A DNA stretch of 64,000 nt from Onthophagus taurus (Eukaryota; Arthropoda; Insecta; Coleoptera; Scarabaeidae): contig NC_091967.1 in the NCBI RefSeq assembly GCF_036711975.1, forward strand, positions 8,308,001 to 8,372,000, in the 5' to 3' direction. Of this stretch, positions 23,732-35,000 are shown piece by piece; within the stretch, counting starts at the first letter, position 1, and each line of letters starts with the position of its first letter. Made by a program: the position numbers and the translations under genes. Under the pieces are notes generated by a model. The model was not told where the DNA came from, made no database searches, and saw only the letters and a program-made list of their open reading frames with translations.

Positions 23732-25527
23732 TTAGTTTTTCTTAATTTTATTTCCTACTAATGTAGGGCGCCGATTACATCTTCTAATAATCCATCTTGC
23801 ACTTACACAAAACAACACAAAGGAAACTCCAATTAAAACCGTCATAACCGCCAAGATATCAACCATATAAAATTGATAATTGGGTAAATTAACCGATGGC
23901 AATCTTAAGTGTTTTGCCCCAGTGTGTCGTATAACATACTCAATCCAATATGTTGCTTTATCGATGGGTTTAACTTGTTGATCATGGAAAATTTTTGATT
24001 TGATTTGAACGTTTTTTCGGTACCTATAAAAAATAATTAATATAAATTAAGTTTTTAAGTGTTTAGTACAAGTTTTATTATAATTTAAAACGATTTTTTT
24101 AGATTTAAAAAATAATAACCTCAATAGACTTTATCAATATGTTTGTATATTGGGTTGCATACACGACTTTAAATTTAAAAATAATTTTTCTTACTTTTCA
24201 TTATTTAAAACTTGATTAATTCCATTAAAAAAGCTTTCTTCGTTTAATTTTTGAAAAGGAATATTAATTGCATATCCTTCAGAAGCCGCGTACGCAGCAT
24301 TCATCATTTGATCTCCAAATACTGGGATTGCAACCATTGGAATACCATGATAAATACTTTCAATGGTGCTCAACAACCCACCATGAGTGATAAAAAGTTT
24401 AATATTGCGATGAGCTAAAATATCGTTTTGGGGGAACCACTTTCTAATAATAACATTTTCAGGTTTCCCTGGAAGATTGTCATCTTCAAATTTCCAAAGG
24501 ACGGTTTGTTTCAACTTTCCAAACACTTTTAATAATTTCTCACGAATTTCCGGATAAAGCTTGTTCCCTTTCAAATTTGAACCCATACTAAAATAAATAA
24601 CACCATTTTTAGCATCATTTAAAATTTTTTCCAAATCTTGAGGTAGTTTTTTCGGTTCATCGACATGATAACCGCCAATTTCGATCATATTCGGCGAATT
24701 TAATTGCGGCTTTGTAAAGCTGATGTGAGAATTAGTTAGAATCAACGATGTGTTGTAAATTAAATCGAAAACGTCCGGTGAATTCGGGAAGAATTTTTTT
24801 ATTAATTGATTTTGTTTCGGATAGAAATAAATGTGATCAAAGAGTTTTTGGACAATGTTTAAAAGGAGTGTTTGAATTCTTTGACAAAACGTTTGTTGGG
24901 GATTCTCGATACCAAGGTAAATATTTGGCATGAATGATGGAATATCAGGTATTCCAACTAAATGATTTGTCCAAATTGATGAACCAATTGTTGATATTAA
25001 AACGGAGGGAGCGTTGTAATGATTTGCGATTGCGTGAAAAGAATCGAGGAAAAAGCTTTCTGATATTACTAGATCGAATTTTTCGTTTGATTTTAAGATG
25101 GTTTGTAGTGCTTCGTTTTTTAAGGTTTCTTCTGATAACATAAGTCCCATGTTTCCTAAACTTACAATTCCTATTAATGGTGAGATTCCAGCCATATCGA
25201 ACAAATTTACTGATTTCATCATCTCTGAAAATCATTTTTTTTTTAATAAATTATACATTTTTATTAGATTAATGAGTTTTTACCTGTCGCTAATTCAAGA
25301 AATCCAGTTAGAACAACACTTTTTAAGTTTTCAACTTTATTTTTTTCAGGAAACGGACTCACATAAGTAACTTCGTGGCCTTTCTTCGCTAATTCTTTTG
25401 ATATAGCATAACCAAGTGTGTAATGACTATGGGCAACACCAGGAAATATACATAAAATTTTTGAACCGTTTGAAAATGAATTTAAAAAAATTAATAAAAA
25501 AATAACTGAAGATGTAATTCCTTTCAT
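23732..25527 (-). CDS. UDP-glycosyltransferase 1; 3 exons, 521 aa
   Basis: Exons are 25527-25284, 25224-24195 and 24023-23732 (1566 nt with stop). Residues 1-21 form a signal peptide. The acceptor-binding N-terminal domain has AHSHYTLG, with H35 in the place of the catalytic His of the family. The donor-binding signature starts at WFPQNDILAH (344-353) and includes FITHGG, with HGG at 362-364, followed by the GDQ motif. A single membrane helix near residues 475-497 is followed by a short basic tail ending KIKKN, a KxKxx-type ER retrieval signal. Length is typical for insect UGTs. The family transfers glucose from UDP-glucose to small lipophilic compounds (plant toxins, insecticides, pigments) in the ER lumen. 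Divergent from UGT 2, 365 bp away, with identical sizes of exons 2 and 3. Confidence 0.96.
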
Positions 25528-25892
25528 TTCTTTAGTATATTTTGTAGCAACGAAGCGATGATGAAGACTATTTGTTTTACGAAACGATGTCGATAGCTAA
25601 GAACCGCGAGATAACGGTTTGGAATTTCGTCGAGTTTCGTGATCACGTTCAGAAACGAGGCAATAGACCTACAAGGTCAATTCCCAATTATTATTTTATT
25701 TAACCATCTTGCACAATTTTATTAACTGTGTAGAAGTAGAATCGTCCAGATTTATTACTAATCTTTTTTTTGTTTGTAACGATTAATGTTATCTTTATCG
25801 AAGGTTGAGTGTTGTTGTATAAAGCGATTAGAGGCAATTGAACCATTATCTAATAGAGTCAAAATTAACTGTGGTTTAAAGTTGAAAGCAAA
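25528..25892. promoter_or_regulatory. Shared upstream region of the two UGT genes
   Basis: Only 365 bp separate the two start codons. TATAAAG at 25818-25824 is well placed for the plus-strand gene. A perfect 10-bp palindrome CGTGATCACG lies at 25638-25647. No clear TATA box is seen for the minus-strand gene. Co-regulation of the pair is an inference. Confidence 0.5.
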
Positions 25893-28621
25893 ATGAGAAA
25901 TATATTGTTATTTCCGATTTTTATTGGGTTAATTTTTAATATTAACCCAATAGATTCAGCAAAAATTTTAGGAATATTCAACATGCCTTCGTACAGTCAT
26001 TTTGTATTGGGGGAAACACTTTTTAAAGAATTAGCGAAGCAAGGACATGAAGTAACGATGATGAGCGCTTTCCCTCAAAAAACACCAATAAAGAATTATC
26101 GAGATATTTATTTAGAAGAAGCCAGCATTGCTTTTAAAGGTAATTAATTAATTTTAAGAAAAAAATGTTTAGATTAGAGGGATGGGCGTAGAACTTGATG
26201 AACAAACAACGCTGTACAGGATTTAACAGGTCTATTTCTTATTGTTTTAGAATAAAGCTAAAAATAAACTTTTTTTAGTGTCGTCAAAGAAATTAAATTT
26301 ACAGATTCCTGTAAATTATAACTAATAATTAAAAAAACATATTTTTGATATTTGAAACAAATACATTTGTTGAACTATTTAATTTACATTTGTTTTACAC
26401 AAAAGTTGGAATAGATTATTTCACATTTTTTATTAATATTTAATATTATTATTGTTATGTAATGTCATGTAATGACTTAATAAAAGTATTGATAGATGGC
26501 GCTCATATATTTTCTTTAGAATTCAAATAAACATAGCAACATTTGTTTGTATTCAAACATTTTCTGAAGTGTCAAATTAAAAATCCGGTTTTTTAAGATG
26601 GATTAGGGTTTAACATGTTAGAATGTTACATATTAAAAAATAAAATAAATTTTATATAAATTTTTAGTAGAATAATTTTTAGTTACAGTACCGTAATTTA
26701 CAGGAAACTGTAAATTTACTTTCTTTGACGACACTAAAAAACAGGTTTAATTTAGCTTTATTCTAAAACAATAAGAAATAGACCTATCTAACCCCATATT
26801 TTTGTCATCAGAAAAAAATAACAAATTTAATGAATGAATAATCAGTGGTTGTTTCTATTAAAAAACGAAAATTGTCATAATATCTCAAAATCTAAAACCG
26901 AAAACCTTTTTTTGACTGCGTCATCAAATTCTCTGTAAAAAAAGTATATAACTATTTAAATTTTGAAAATTGTTCTTATTAAAACGTTAAATTCGATGAA
27001 TCAACATCAAAAATGATCAATTTTAATGTTAAAATGGTCTTAAACTTAACAAACTTAACATTTATCTGTCAAAAATGACAATGTGAATGTCACGTTTGAC
27101 GTTTATACAATACTGACAAACTTCACGATTTATATCTTTATTACAAACTTGATATTTATCTGTCAAAAATGACAATGTGAACGTCAAGTTTGACGTTTAC
27201 TCTTTAAAATCAATAATTAACATATTTATTTATTTATTTTATAGAACATATGAAATCCGGATTTGATTTATTAAATTTTGGAAAAATACCTTTTATAGTA
27301 AAATTATTTTTTATATCAAGAATGACATTTAATGTAATGGAACAGTCCTTTGAAAATAAAGACGTTCAAAACTTGATAAAATCCGACGAAAAATTCGATT
27401 TAATAATAATCGAAGCATTCCTAAACGAAGCATTTTACGGGTTTGCTCATAAATTTAAAGCACCCGTAATTTCTTTAGGAACGAGTGATTCTTCAATTTG
27501 GGTAAATCGATTAACAGCGAATCCGTCGCCGAGTTCATTCGTCGTCTCACCAATGTTACCGTATTCACCAGAAATGAATTTATTTCAAAGATTAAACAAT
27601 CTAATATCAGAAATAACAGGAGAATTAGTGTTTAATTTATTCTCAAAACCACAACAAAATGCACTTATGCATAAATACTTTCCAAACGCCCCACATTTAG
27701 ACGATTTAGTTTATAATACATCTTTTGTGTTGCTTAATTCGCACCCGGCTCAAAGCGCTCCGGTTCCTTTGACACCAAACATGAAACAAATCGGGGGATT
27801 TCACATTAACCATGATAATAAATTACCTGATGATATTAAAAAGTTTTTGGATGATTCTAAAGAAGGTGTTGTTTATTTTGCTTTGGGGTCAAATTTAAAA
27901 AGCGCTAGTTTACCAAAAGAAAAATTAGAAGCGATTTTAAATGGGTTTAAAAAATGGAAAAAACCGGTTTTGTGGAAGTTTGAAGATGAATCACTCCCGG
28001 GAAAACCCGATAATGTGAAAATCTCCAAATGGTTACCACAACCAGCGGTTTTAGCTCATCCAAATGTTAAAGTTTTTATTAGCCATGGTGGAAAATTAAG
28101 TATTTTAGAGGCTTCTTATTTTGGCGTTCCAATCATTGGAATTCCTATTTTTGCCGAACAACCTTACAACGTCCAACAAATTAACTACGCCGGAAATGGA
28201 TTCATCATGGAATTCGAAAGCATCACGGAAGATGTAATTTATAATAATTTGGTTGAAATTACTTCAAATCCAAAGTAAGTTTTAATTAATTTATTAAAAT
28301 ATTTCATGCAACCCGTTTTTTATTGTCAGATATAAAAATGAAGCTAAACTTCGTTCTGAAGCTATGAGAAGTGGAAAAATGACTGCACTGGAAGAAGCCG
28401 TTTATTGGATAGAGTACGTTATAAAATTCAAAGGAGCCGCTCATTTAAGAAATCATGGAATAAATTTGATGTGGTACGAAAAATATATGTTGGATGTTGC
28501 CTGTTTTGTTGGATTAGTATTTCTTGGATTTGCTTGGTTATTAAAATATTGCTGTAAGAAGTTTTGTAAAAAATCTTGTAATAAATCAAAGAAGAATCAG
28601 CTTAAAACAAAAACGCAATAA
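25893..28621 (+). CDS. UDP-glycosyltransferase 2; 3 exons, 522 aa
   Basis: Exons are 25893-26139, 27245-28274 and 28330-28621 (1569 nt with stop). Exons 2 and 3 are 1030 and 292 nt, exactly as in UGT 1, and the splice phases match, so the two derive from one ancestor. Residues 1-22 form a signal peptide. PSYSHFVLG gives H36 at the catalytic position. WLPQPAVLAHPNVKVFISHGG is the start of the UDP-sugar signature. The C-terminal membrane helix (CFVGLVFLGFAWLL) is followed by a Lys/Cys-rich tail ending KTKTQ, again a KxKxx-type ER signal. Intron 1 (1.1 kb) contains a MITE-like inverted repeat. All family features are intact; the substrate is unknown. Confidence 0.96.
26228..26786. mobile_element. 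MITE-like inverted-repeat element in UGT 2 intron 1
   Basis: AGGTCTATTTCTTATTGTTT at 26228 returns as its reverse complement AAACAATAAGAAATAGACCT ending at 26786. The arms extend about 100 bp and include GTGTCGTCAAAGAAATTAAATTTACAG and its counterpart. The interior is AT-rich and non-coding. Confidence 0.8.
27043..27200. repeat. Short direct duplication in UGT 2 intron 1
   Basis: TATCTGTCAAAAATGACAATGTGAA occurs twice, about 95-105 bp apart, each followed by a GTTTGACGTTTA block. The unit contains the small palindrome TGTCAAAAATGACA. Confidence 0.8.
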
Positions 28622-28622
28622 A
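28617..28622 (+). terminator. Poly(A) signal overlapping the UGT 2 stop codon
   Basis: CAATAAATT: the AATAAA hexamer contains the TAA stop (28619-28621). If used, the 3' UTR would be only about 15-30 nt. The 28622-28982 gap holds no gene. Confidence 0.45.
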
Positions 28623-28982
28623 TTAAAAGTATTAATCGAAAAATTATTGTTTGCATGAAAATCTTTTAATTAAAAGTTAGTATAAAACACCTTTCTTTTT
28701 ATTAACCTCCATTGACACTTCATTTTGTGTATCAGGTAAAGCCGAGTATTCTAAAACATCCTACACTTTTTCATTTAATCAAAAACGAGTTACCATCATG
28801 TTCAGGGCCCGTTCAGTTCTAAAAAGATATGATTTGATAATTTTAAAAATAAATTTAATTGTTACAAATATAGGCAACCTAATAACCACGTGTGTCAAAA
28901 AAGTTGCAAGAAAGAATTATAGTAAGAAATTTTATTTTGAATTTCAAAATAAAAAATAATTTTAAAATCACTAAATACAGAT

Positions 28983-28988
28983 TTTATT
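28983..28988 (-). terminator. Poly(A) signal overlapping the transporter 2 stop codon
   Basis: On the minus strand TTATAATAAAAT: AATAAA overlaps the last two bases of the TAA stop at 28989-28987. It would again give a very short 3' UTR. Confidence 0.45.
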
Positions 28989-30365
28989 ATAAATTCTCAA
29001 ACGATTTTATTCGAATAACCTCTTTCTTATCCCCACCATTTTGACAAACATCTCCACACACTTCATTTTTTACACCTTTTAAAATCATTTGAATCTCTTC
29101 TAAGGTTTTCCCCCTAGTTTCTGGAATAAAAAAGATTGAGAACAACAAAGTTCCAAAAGAACACACCGCAAATAAATATAAGGGACAGTAAACCCCGACA
29201 ATATTCACCAATCCTTGATAAATATAAACAGAAACAGCACCGAAAATCACATAAAGCGCGTCAACAATTGTCATTCCCAATGTTTTAACACTAGTTGGAA
29301 ATAGTTCCCCACTCATCACAATTGGCACCATACCCATCCCACCTTTAAAAGCAATAGCAAAAAGCATAACTGCAACAACTGGAATCCATTTAACGTTTGT
29401 TATATCACCGTCATGTTCTTTATACGCAAAATAAGATGCTAAAATTAATAAAGAGATGCATGTGAAGGTGCTGGAATAAATCATTAAGATTTTACGTCCA
29501 ATTTTATCTATTATTAAAATTGTGACTATAGCTGAAAGTAACATTACAACTGAAAATGTTATTGCTGCAGATTCAGGTGGAATAATTCCTTCTGCGTCTT
29601 TTAAAATTGTATGTAAATTCATTAACATAACAGTAATGGCAGCCATATGTTGAGAAGCATTCAAAATTGTCATAATAACTAAAGCTTTGCGATTTCCTTC
29701 ACTTTTAAATAAATCAATTAAACGACCTTTTTCTTTCTCTAGGCGTTCAACAGCTTCGCTTATTTCATTTAATTCCAACTCAATATTTTGTGTATTTCGA
29801 AAAAACATTAAAGATTTTCTTGATTTCTCTTTATCTTTTTTTAATAAAAGATAATACGGTGATTCAGGTAAAAAAATTAATGTCATTAATTGTATTAAAA
29901 TAAATCCAGCACCAACGCTAGAAGAAGTTGTTAAATTAACAAAAGGAGCTATTGAATAAATTATTATAATTCCAATTAACCCAGCGACAAAAGAGCATCC
30001 TGTTAATAATCCTCGAATAGATTTTGAAGATATTTCTGCTATATACATTGTCCCAGCAACAGATCCAATATTACCGGCGATTCCACAAAGACATCTTGCT
30101 ATATAAATCATTGTTAATGTTTTTGATAACCCAATCATTATCCAAGATGTTAAATTAAATAAAGCTGAGATTAAAATTGCAATTTTTCTTCCAAATCGAT
30201 CACAAATGTAGATGGTTAAAGGAAGAGATAATAACCCACCGATCATGTAAAGCGTTTCAATTGTTGCTATTTGATAATCGGAAAGATTTATGCGTTTTTT
30301 TAGTATTGGGGTTATGGGTGATGTCCAACCATAATGCATTCCAACTGCTATCCCACCAAAACAAG
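28987..30365 (-). CDS. Tret1-like sugar transporter 2 (MFS); main exon, first exon unresolved
   Basis: The main exon runs from 30365 (after acceptor TTTTCAG) to the stop at 28987, about 458 codons. Its first bases complete a codon begun upstream and encode CFGGIAVGMHYGWTSP, so the MHYGW methionine is internal, as in transporter 1. Motifs are DRFGRKIA, PESPYYLLLKK, DKIGRKIL, GELFPTSVKTLG and PETRGKTLEEIQ, with about 12 membrane segments. The first exon was not settled: one candidate ends at 30582 (GVILTFTT before GTACGT) but has an in-frame stop and no ATG, and another near 31055-31100 encodes MSIEKQSLDGFTTVA with a weak donor. Family role: facilitated sugar uptake across the plasma membrane. 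The gene may be intact with an unusual exon 1, or damaged at the 5' end. Confidence 0.88.
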
Positions 30366-32063
30366 CTGAAAATATAACATTAATAATAGTAATAATAATT
30401 TATACATTATTATATATTTATAATTTATTCTTTTTATTTTTTTTCAAGTATCTGTTGAGGTTATATCCAACTTCATATTATATATAACTTCATATAGGAT
30501 CCCCAAGTGATCCTTGTCAACAAAAGATGGCGCTAATGGGAAATTTGAAATTGAAAGGTTTGGTTAATTTATGTAACGTACTTGTGGTGAATGTTAAAAT
30601 CACTCCAAAAAAAATTTACTTTAGAAGTAAATATAATAAAAAAACTTTTAAAAACACACAACAAACAGAAAAGAACACAACAGTTGATTGAGAATGACAA
30701 GTGGTGTGACGTTTGGTCTTCTTAGATTCTACCGTCCTTGGGATTTAAAAGTGAGATTAACTCAAAAATTAAATAATTTATTTAAAATATTTTAATATTA
30801 TTAAAAAGAAATTTAGTACGTATTAATTCAATAATCTCATCGAATATTTTTAATAAATACTTGATTTTTAAAACGTCATCTATGAGATTAATTGTATACT
30901 AGCATTGACGGTTAGCCCCATGACATTTGAAATAGTCTTTATTATAATTTCTATTTTGGCGTAATTATTTATAATTATTAATAATAAGGGAGTTGTTTAA
31001 ATGTTTATTCGTCTTTGCAGAGTGTGACATTAAAATTTAAGATCAGTACTAGCAACGGTAGTGAAACCATCCAACGACTGTTTTTCAATGCTCATTACAA
31101 GTATTAATGATATCGGAAGATAATTTCCAGAATTTTCTATGAGCGTATCCAGAAGATTGTTGAATTATTAAAGTAAAGTATGTATTAATGCTTACCTACT
31201 ACAGTACTAAAAAATTGTACACATTTTGGATAACTTCTTGAAGTAAATTGCGAAAACATTCTTTTTAGTTTTTGGGTTTCTTTGAGTTGTTATGTTTTAA
31301 TACATCTTTTTTAATAATATAAAGCAAAACGTTGGTTAGTCATATTAGATATGAACAATAACGTCGGTATGAAGGAAATAAACTAAAAACATAGCACTAA
31401 AAAATTATAACAATTTTCTTGTTATTGAACGTGTTTAAATGCCAGAAATAATCTCAAAATAACTAAAACATAACAGTTTCATAAAAAAGAATGTAGGAAA
31501 TAATAATTAGGATAACTTAAACATCAAGGTTTACCAGGAAAACCATTGCTGACATTTTTGTTACTTATTACCATGGTAATTTGATGTTTCATAATTCCCC
31601 TTATCATTAATCATTACATAATAATTTAGTTTTAGATGTAACTTTTTTTAATAACATTTTATTTTAGGTTATGTTTACTTATTTCTGTCCTTCAGGATGT
31701 GACGGATGTGATAGATTTGAAGTTAGGTGACAGGTGACATGAACTGAGTGGGATTGAAGTCGGATTATCTGATTGGTCGAAATAAAATTACAAGATGGCC
31801 GGGATTTCAAAAGTGCCAAAATAAAAAAAAAAAATTGACGTAAGTAAAATTTATAATTTACAAAAAAAGATATTTTTTTTTAAATATTTTTTTATTATTG
31901 AAAGTTAAACACACTAAAATAATTCCATAATAAACAAAGAGAGAGAAAAACAAAATTATGGATATAGATAGTATTAGAAATTGGTGTGAGTTTGATTAAT
32001 AAATGGCAATATAAACTTAATACAATACTTTTAAAATGAGAAGAAAACAATTTTTATAAAGAT
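30366..32063. other. Interval upstream of transporter 2, downstream of thin
   Basis: AT-rich, with no complete gene. It contains the two first-exon candidates for transporter 2 described with that gene. An AGATGGCGCT box occurs at 30525-30534. Confidence 0.5.
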
Positions 32064-35000
32064 TCAAAACACTTGTATCCTATGGTTTTCCCTATCGCAG
32101 ACCAAGATATTCCCGTTCGAAGACACGGCTATCCCTTCGAGTCCTTTAAATTCGCCCTCTCCAGAACCCCAATTTCCAAAACACCTCAAGAAAGTCCCAT
32201 CGGGATTAAAAATTTGAATGCGATTATTTCCGGAATCTGCTACAATGATGTATCCTTGATCATCAACAGCAACTCCCCTTAAATCAAAAAATTAATTAAT
32301 CATCTCAATTAAATGAAATATATTATGACAAAAATTAAAAAAAAATTTACCTTGGAAATTTAAATTGCCCATCGGCAGAACCTTCAGTACCAAAAGCATG
32401 ATTGACTTTTCCGTTTATATCAAAAATTTGTATCCTATGATTGTTACAATCCGATACAATTACTTTATTTGTATTCGAAACGGCTATGTAATGAGGATGT
32501 TCTAATTGACCTTCTTTATTGCCCATTGAACCGAATTTTCCAACAAATGTTCCATCTGATTGGAAAACCTAAAATTTAAAAAAAAATGTATAAAATCTCG
32601 ATATAATGGAACTCTAAAATTCAACTCAATCTGCTTTAAAGCAGTTAGAAGCAGAAAAAGTTAATTTACCTGTATTCTATGATTTTCTTTATCGCATACA
32701 TAAATGAATCCTAAAGCATCGGTGGTGATACCCCATGGATAATTAAATCGTCCATCGGTTGTACCTTGACTACCAAAAGATCTTAGGAATCTCCCAGATG
32801 GATCAAAAACCTATCAAAAATAAATTTGATTTAACATAGATGTTTTATGATTAAATATTCTTATGATTTACTTGTATCCTATGATTATATCTATCAGCAA
32901 TGATATATTGTCCAATTCGATTCACTGCAACTCCAGCCAAACAATCAAACTCTCCCTCTCCATTTCCATAAGAACCAAATTGTTTCAAGAAATTACCATT
33001 TCCATCGAAAACTTGCACGCGATGATTTGATGAATCGGCGACTACTATGCTATTATCTGGACCGACAGCTACACCTCTCGGCCAAGTGAATAATCCAGGC
33101 TCGCTCCCCCGACTACCAATGAGGAACAGCTGATGGCATTTTTGCAGGTATTGACTCCTAGGGGAGATACCTGCTGCTACCGCGATACCTACAATAAAAA
33201 ACCATTTTTAGTCAAAAATTGATTTCTTAATTTAAATTAAAAATAAAATTGTATTAAATTTCTCATTGGAAATCATAACCAATTAAATTAATAATTTCCA
33301 GGACATAATTTAAAGCATTTTTTAGCACCAGAGGAATGACAATTAAGAACATATAAAAGTCTAAATTGCTCAGTAACGGTGCAAAAAAATGAAGTACTTA
33401 AAATTTTTCTTACCGGCTGCTGCCACCGTAGCTGGTGTATGGGTAGTGGGGGAGCCTTGCATGTTTTTTTGATCATCATCAGAACTTCCTAATTCAGTTG
33501 ATGATCTCAAAGGCAACCCCAACGACAATCTTCTAGCCGCCGCCGAAGAACTCGAAGAGGGCGAAACAGCACCAGAAGCACTACTCTCCCGATCTTTCCC
33601 ACCACTGCTTCGATTACCATACTTATTCTTCAAATATCTCGCCCAAGAACTCAAAGCGGCACCATCTTTTTCGGTGGTACTCGCCGCCGAGCCCCGCTCC
33701 GGCGAATTTTCCCTCGATTTCAACGCGTGCGAAGATCGACTCCTCGCTAAATCATTCCCGGAAGCTGTTGCCGAACTTGTTCCGTAACCCCTCGAAGCGA
33801 GATAAGCTGAAGGATTTGAGGAAGTCGGTGAGATGGGTTCGTCAATTTCATCATCGTCGGCGAAATTATGAGTTGATCGGCTTCGTGCTAAACGCTGCCG
33901 ACGTTCCTTTAAAGCCATATAACGCGATCTTCCTGAAGGATATTTGCTGTCGGAGTCTTCAGTTGGATAACGCGATGAGGGTGTGTCATCGTCTTCGGGG
34001 GATACAGCAGCGGAACTTTTACTTTTATTCAAAAATCGACTTGCGTAACTATATCTAGATGGTGATTCTTCTTCCGGCGGTTGAGATGATGCTGGTGGTC
34101 TTCTTCTATAATTCGGAGAAGTATCTTCTTTCGGTGAGGTATATCTAGGATAATTAGTTTCTTCTCGGCTTGATTTTCTCGAGTTATCTGTGCTGTCTCT
34201 AGCTTGAGCACTCCTCGCAAGTAATGGTCCTATATCGGTTTTTGCCATTTCTTTAGTTGCGTCTTTTTTAGTTGTGACTACTTCCTCTTCGCTTTCTTCC
34301 TCAGACTCAGTTTCTTCTTCGCTACTACTTTCGGTTTCTTCTTTAGCCGGAGTTGGCGGGGCCGCGGGTGTTCTGTTTGGCAAAAATCGACTTGTAAACG
34401 GTTGTTTTGTTGGGGTGTTCGATGGAGGCGTCGTTGGGGCTTTCGATAAATATTTTTGTTTTACTTCTTCCGTGGTGAAAGGCGCCCCGGTTGTTCTAAT
34501 CGCTGATGATGACGTTGAAGATTCCGTGGAGCTTGATTCGGAGCTGGTCGAACGCGATGCTTTTTTGTGTTGTACTTCGGATGGGCGTCGTCCTTGAGAT
34601 GGGGTGGATTTCGATGATGATGTTTTTCTTTGTCGGGAGCTTGATTCTTCGTCGGTGTCTTCTGCGCTGGATACCGTAGCCTGGAGAAAAATTCTTCTTT
34701 AAAAAAATCTTCTCTTTCATATTCAAAAAACTTCTTAAATTTATTTTTTTTTTTCTTGGAGGTGTTAATAGAAAGTTGTGGAGGTGTAAAAAATAGTGCT
34801 TTTTGAAAGTTGTTCATTTGGTAATAAGTGGTAGTAGTATTATTAAAATTATTATTAACTAACTAAAACTGGTGACTAGATTTCATTTCAATTTTTTTTA
34901 AATTTTTTTAATTTTTTTTTGTTTCTATATAATTATAATCAGGTACTTTTTATTGTTCACTCACCTCTGGTGGTTGAACACTCTTTCGGCTTCTCTCATC

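Noticed and set aside
24748-25370. Plus-strand and alternative minus-strand frames over UGT 1
   Set aside because: Shadows of the UGT coding exon; no motifs.
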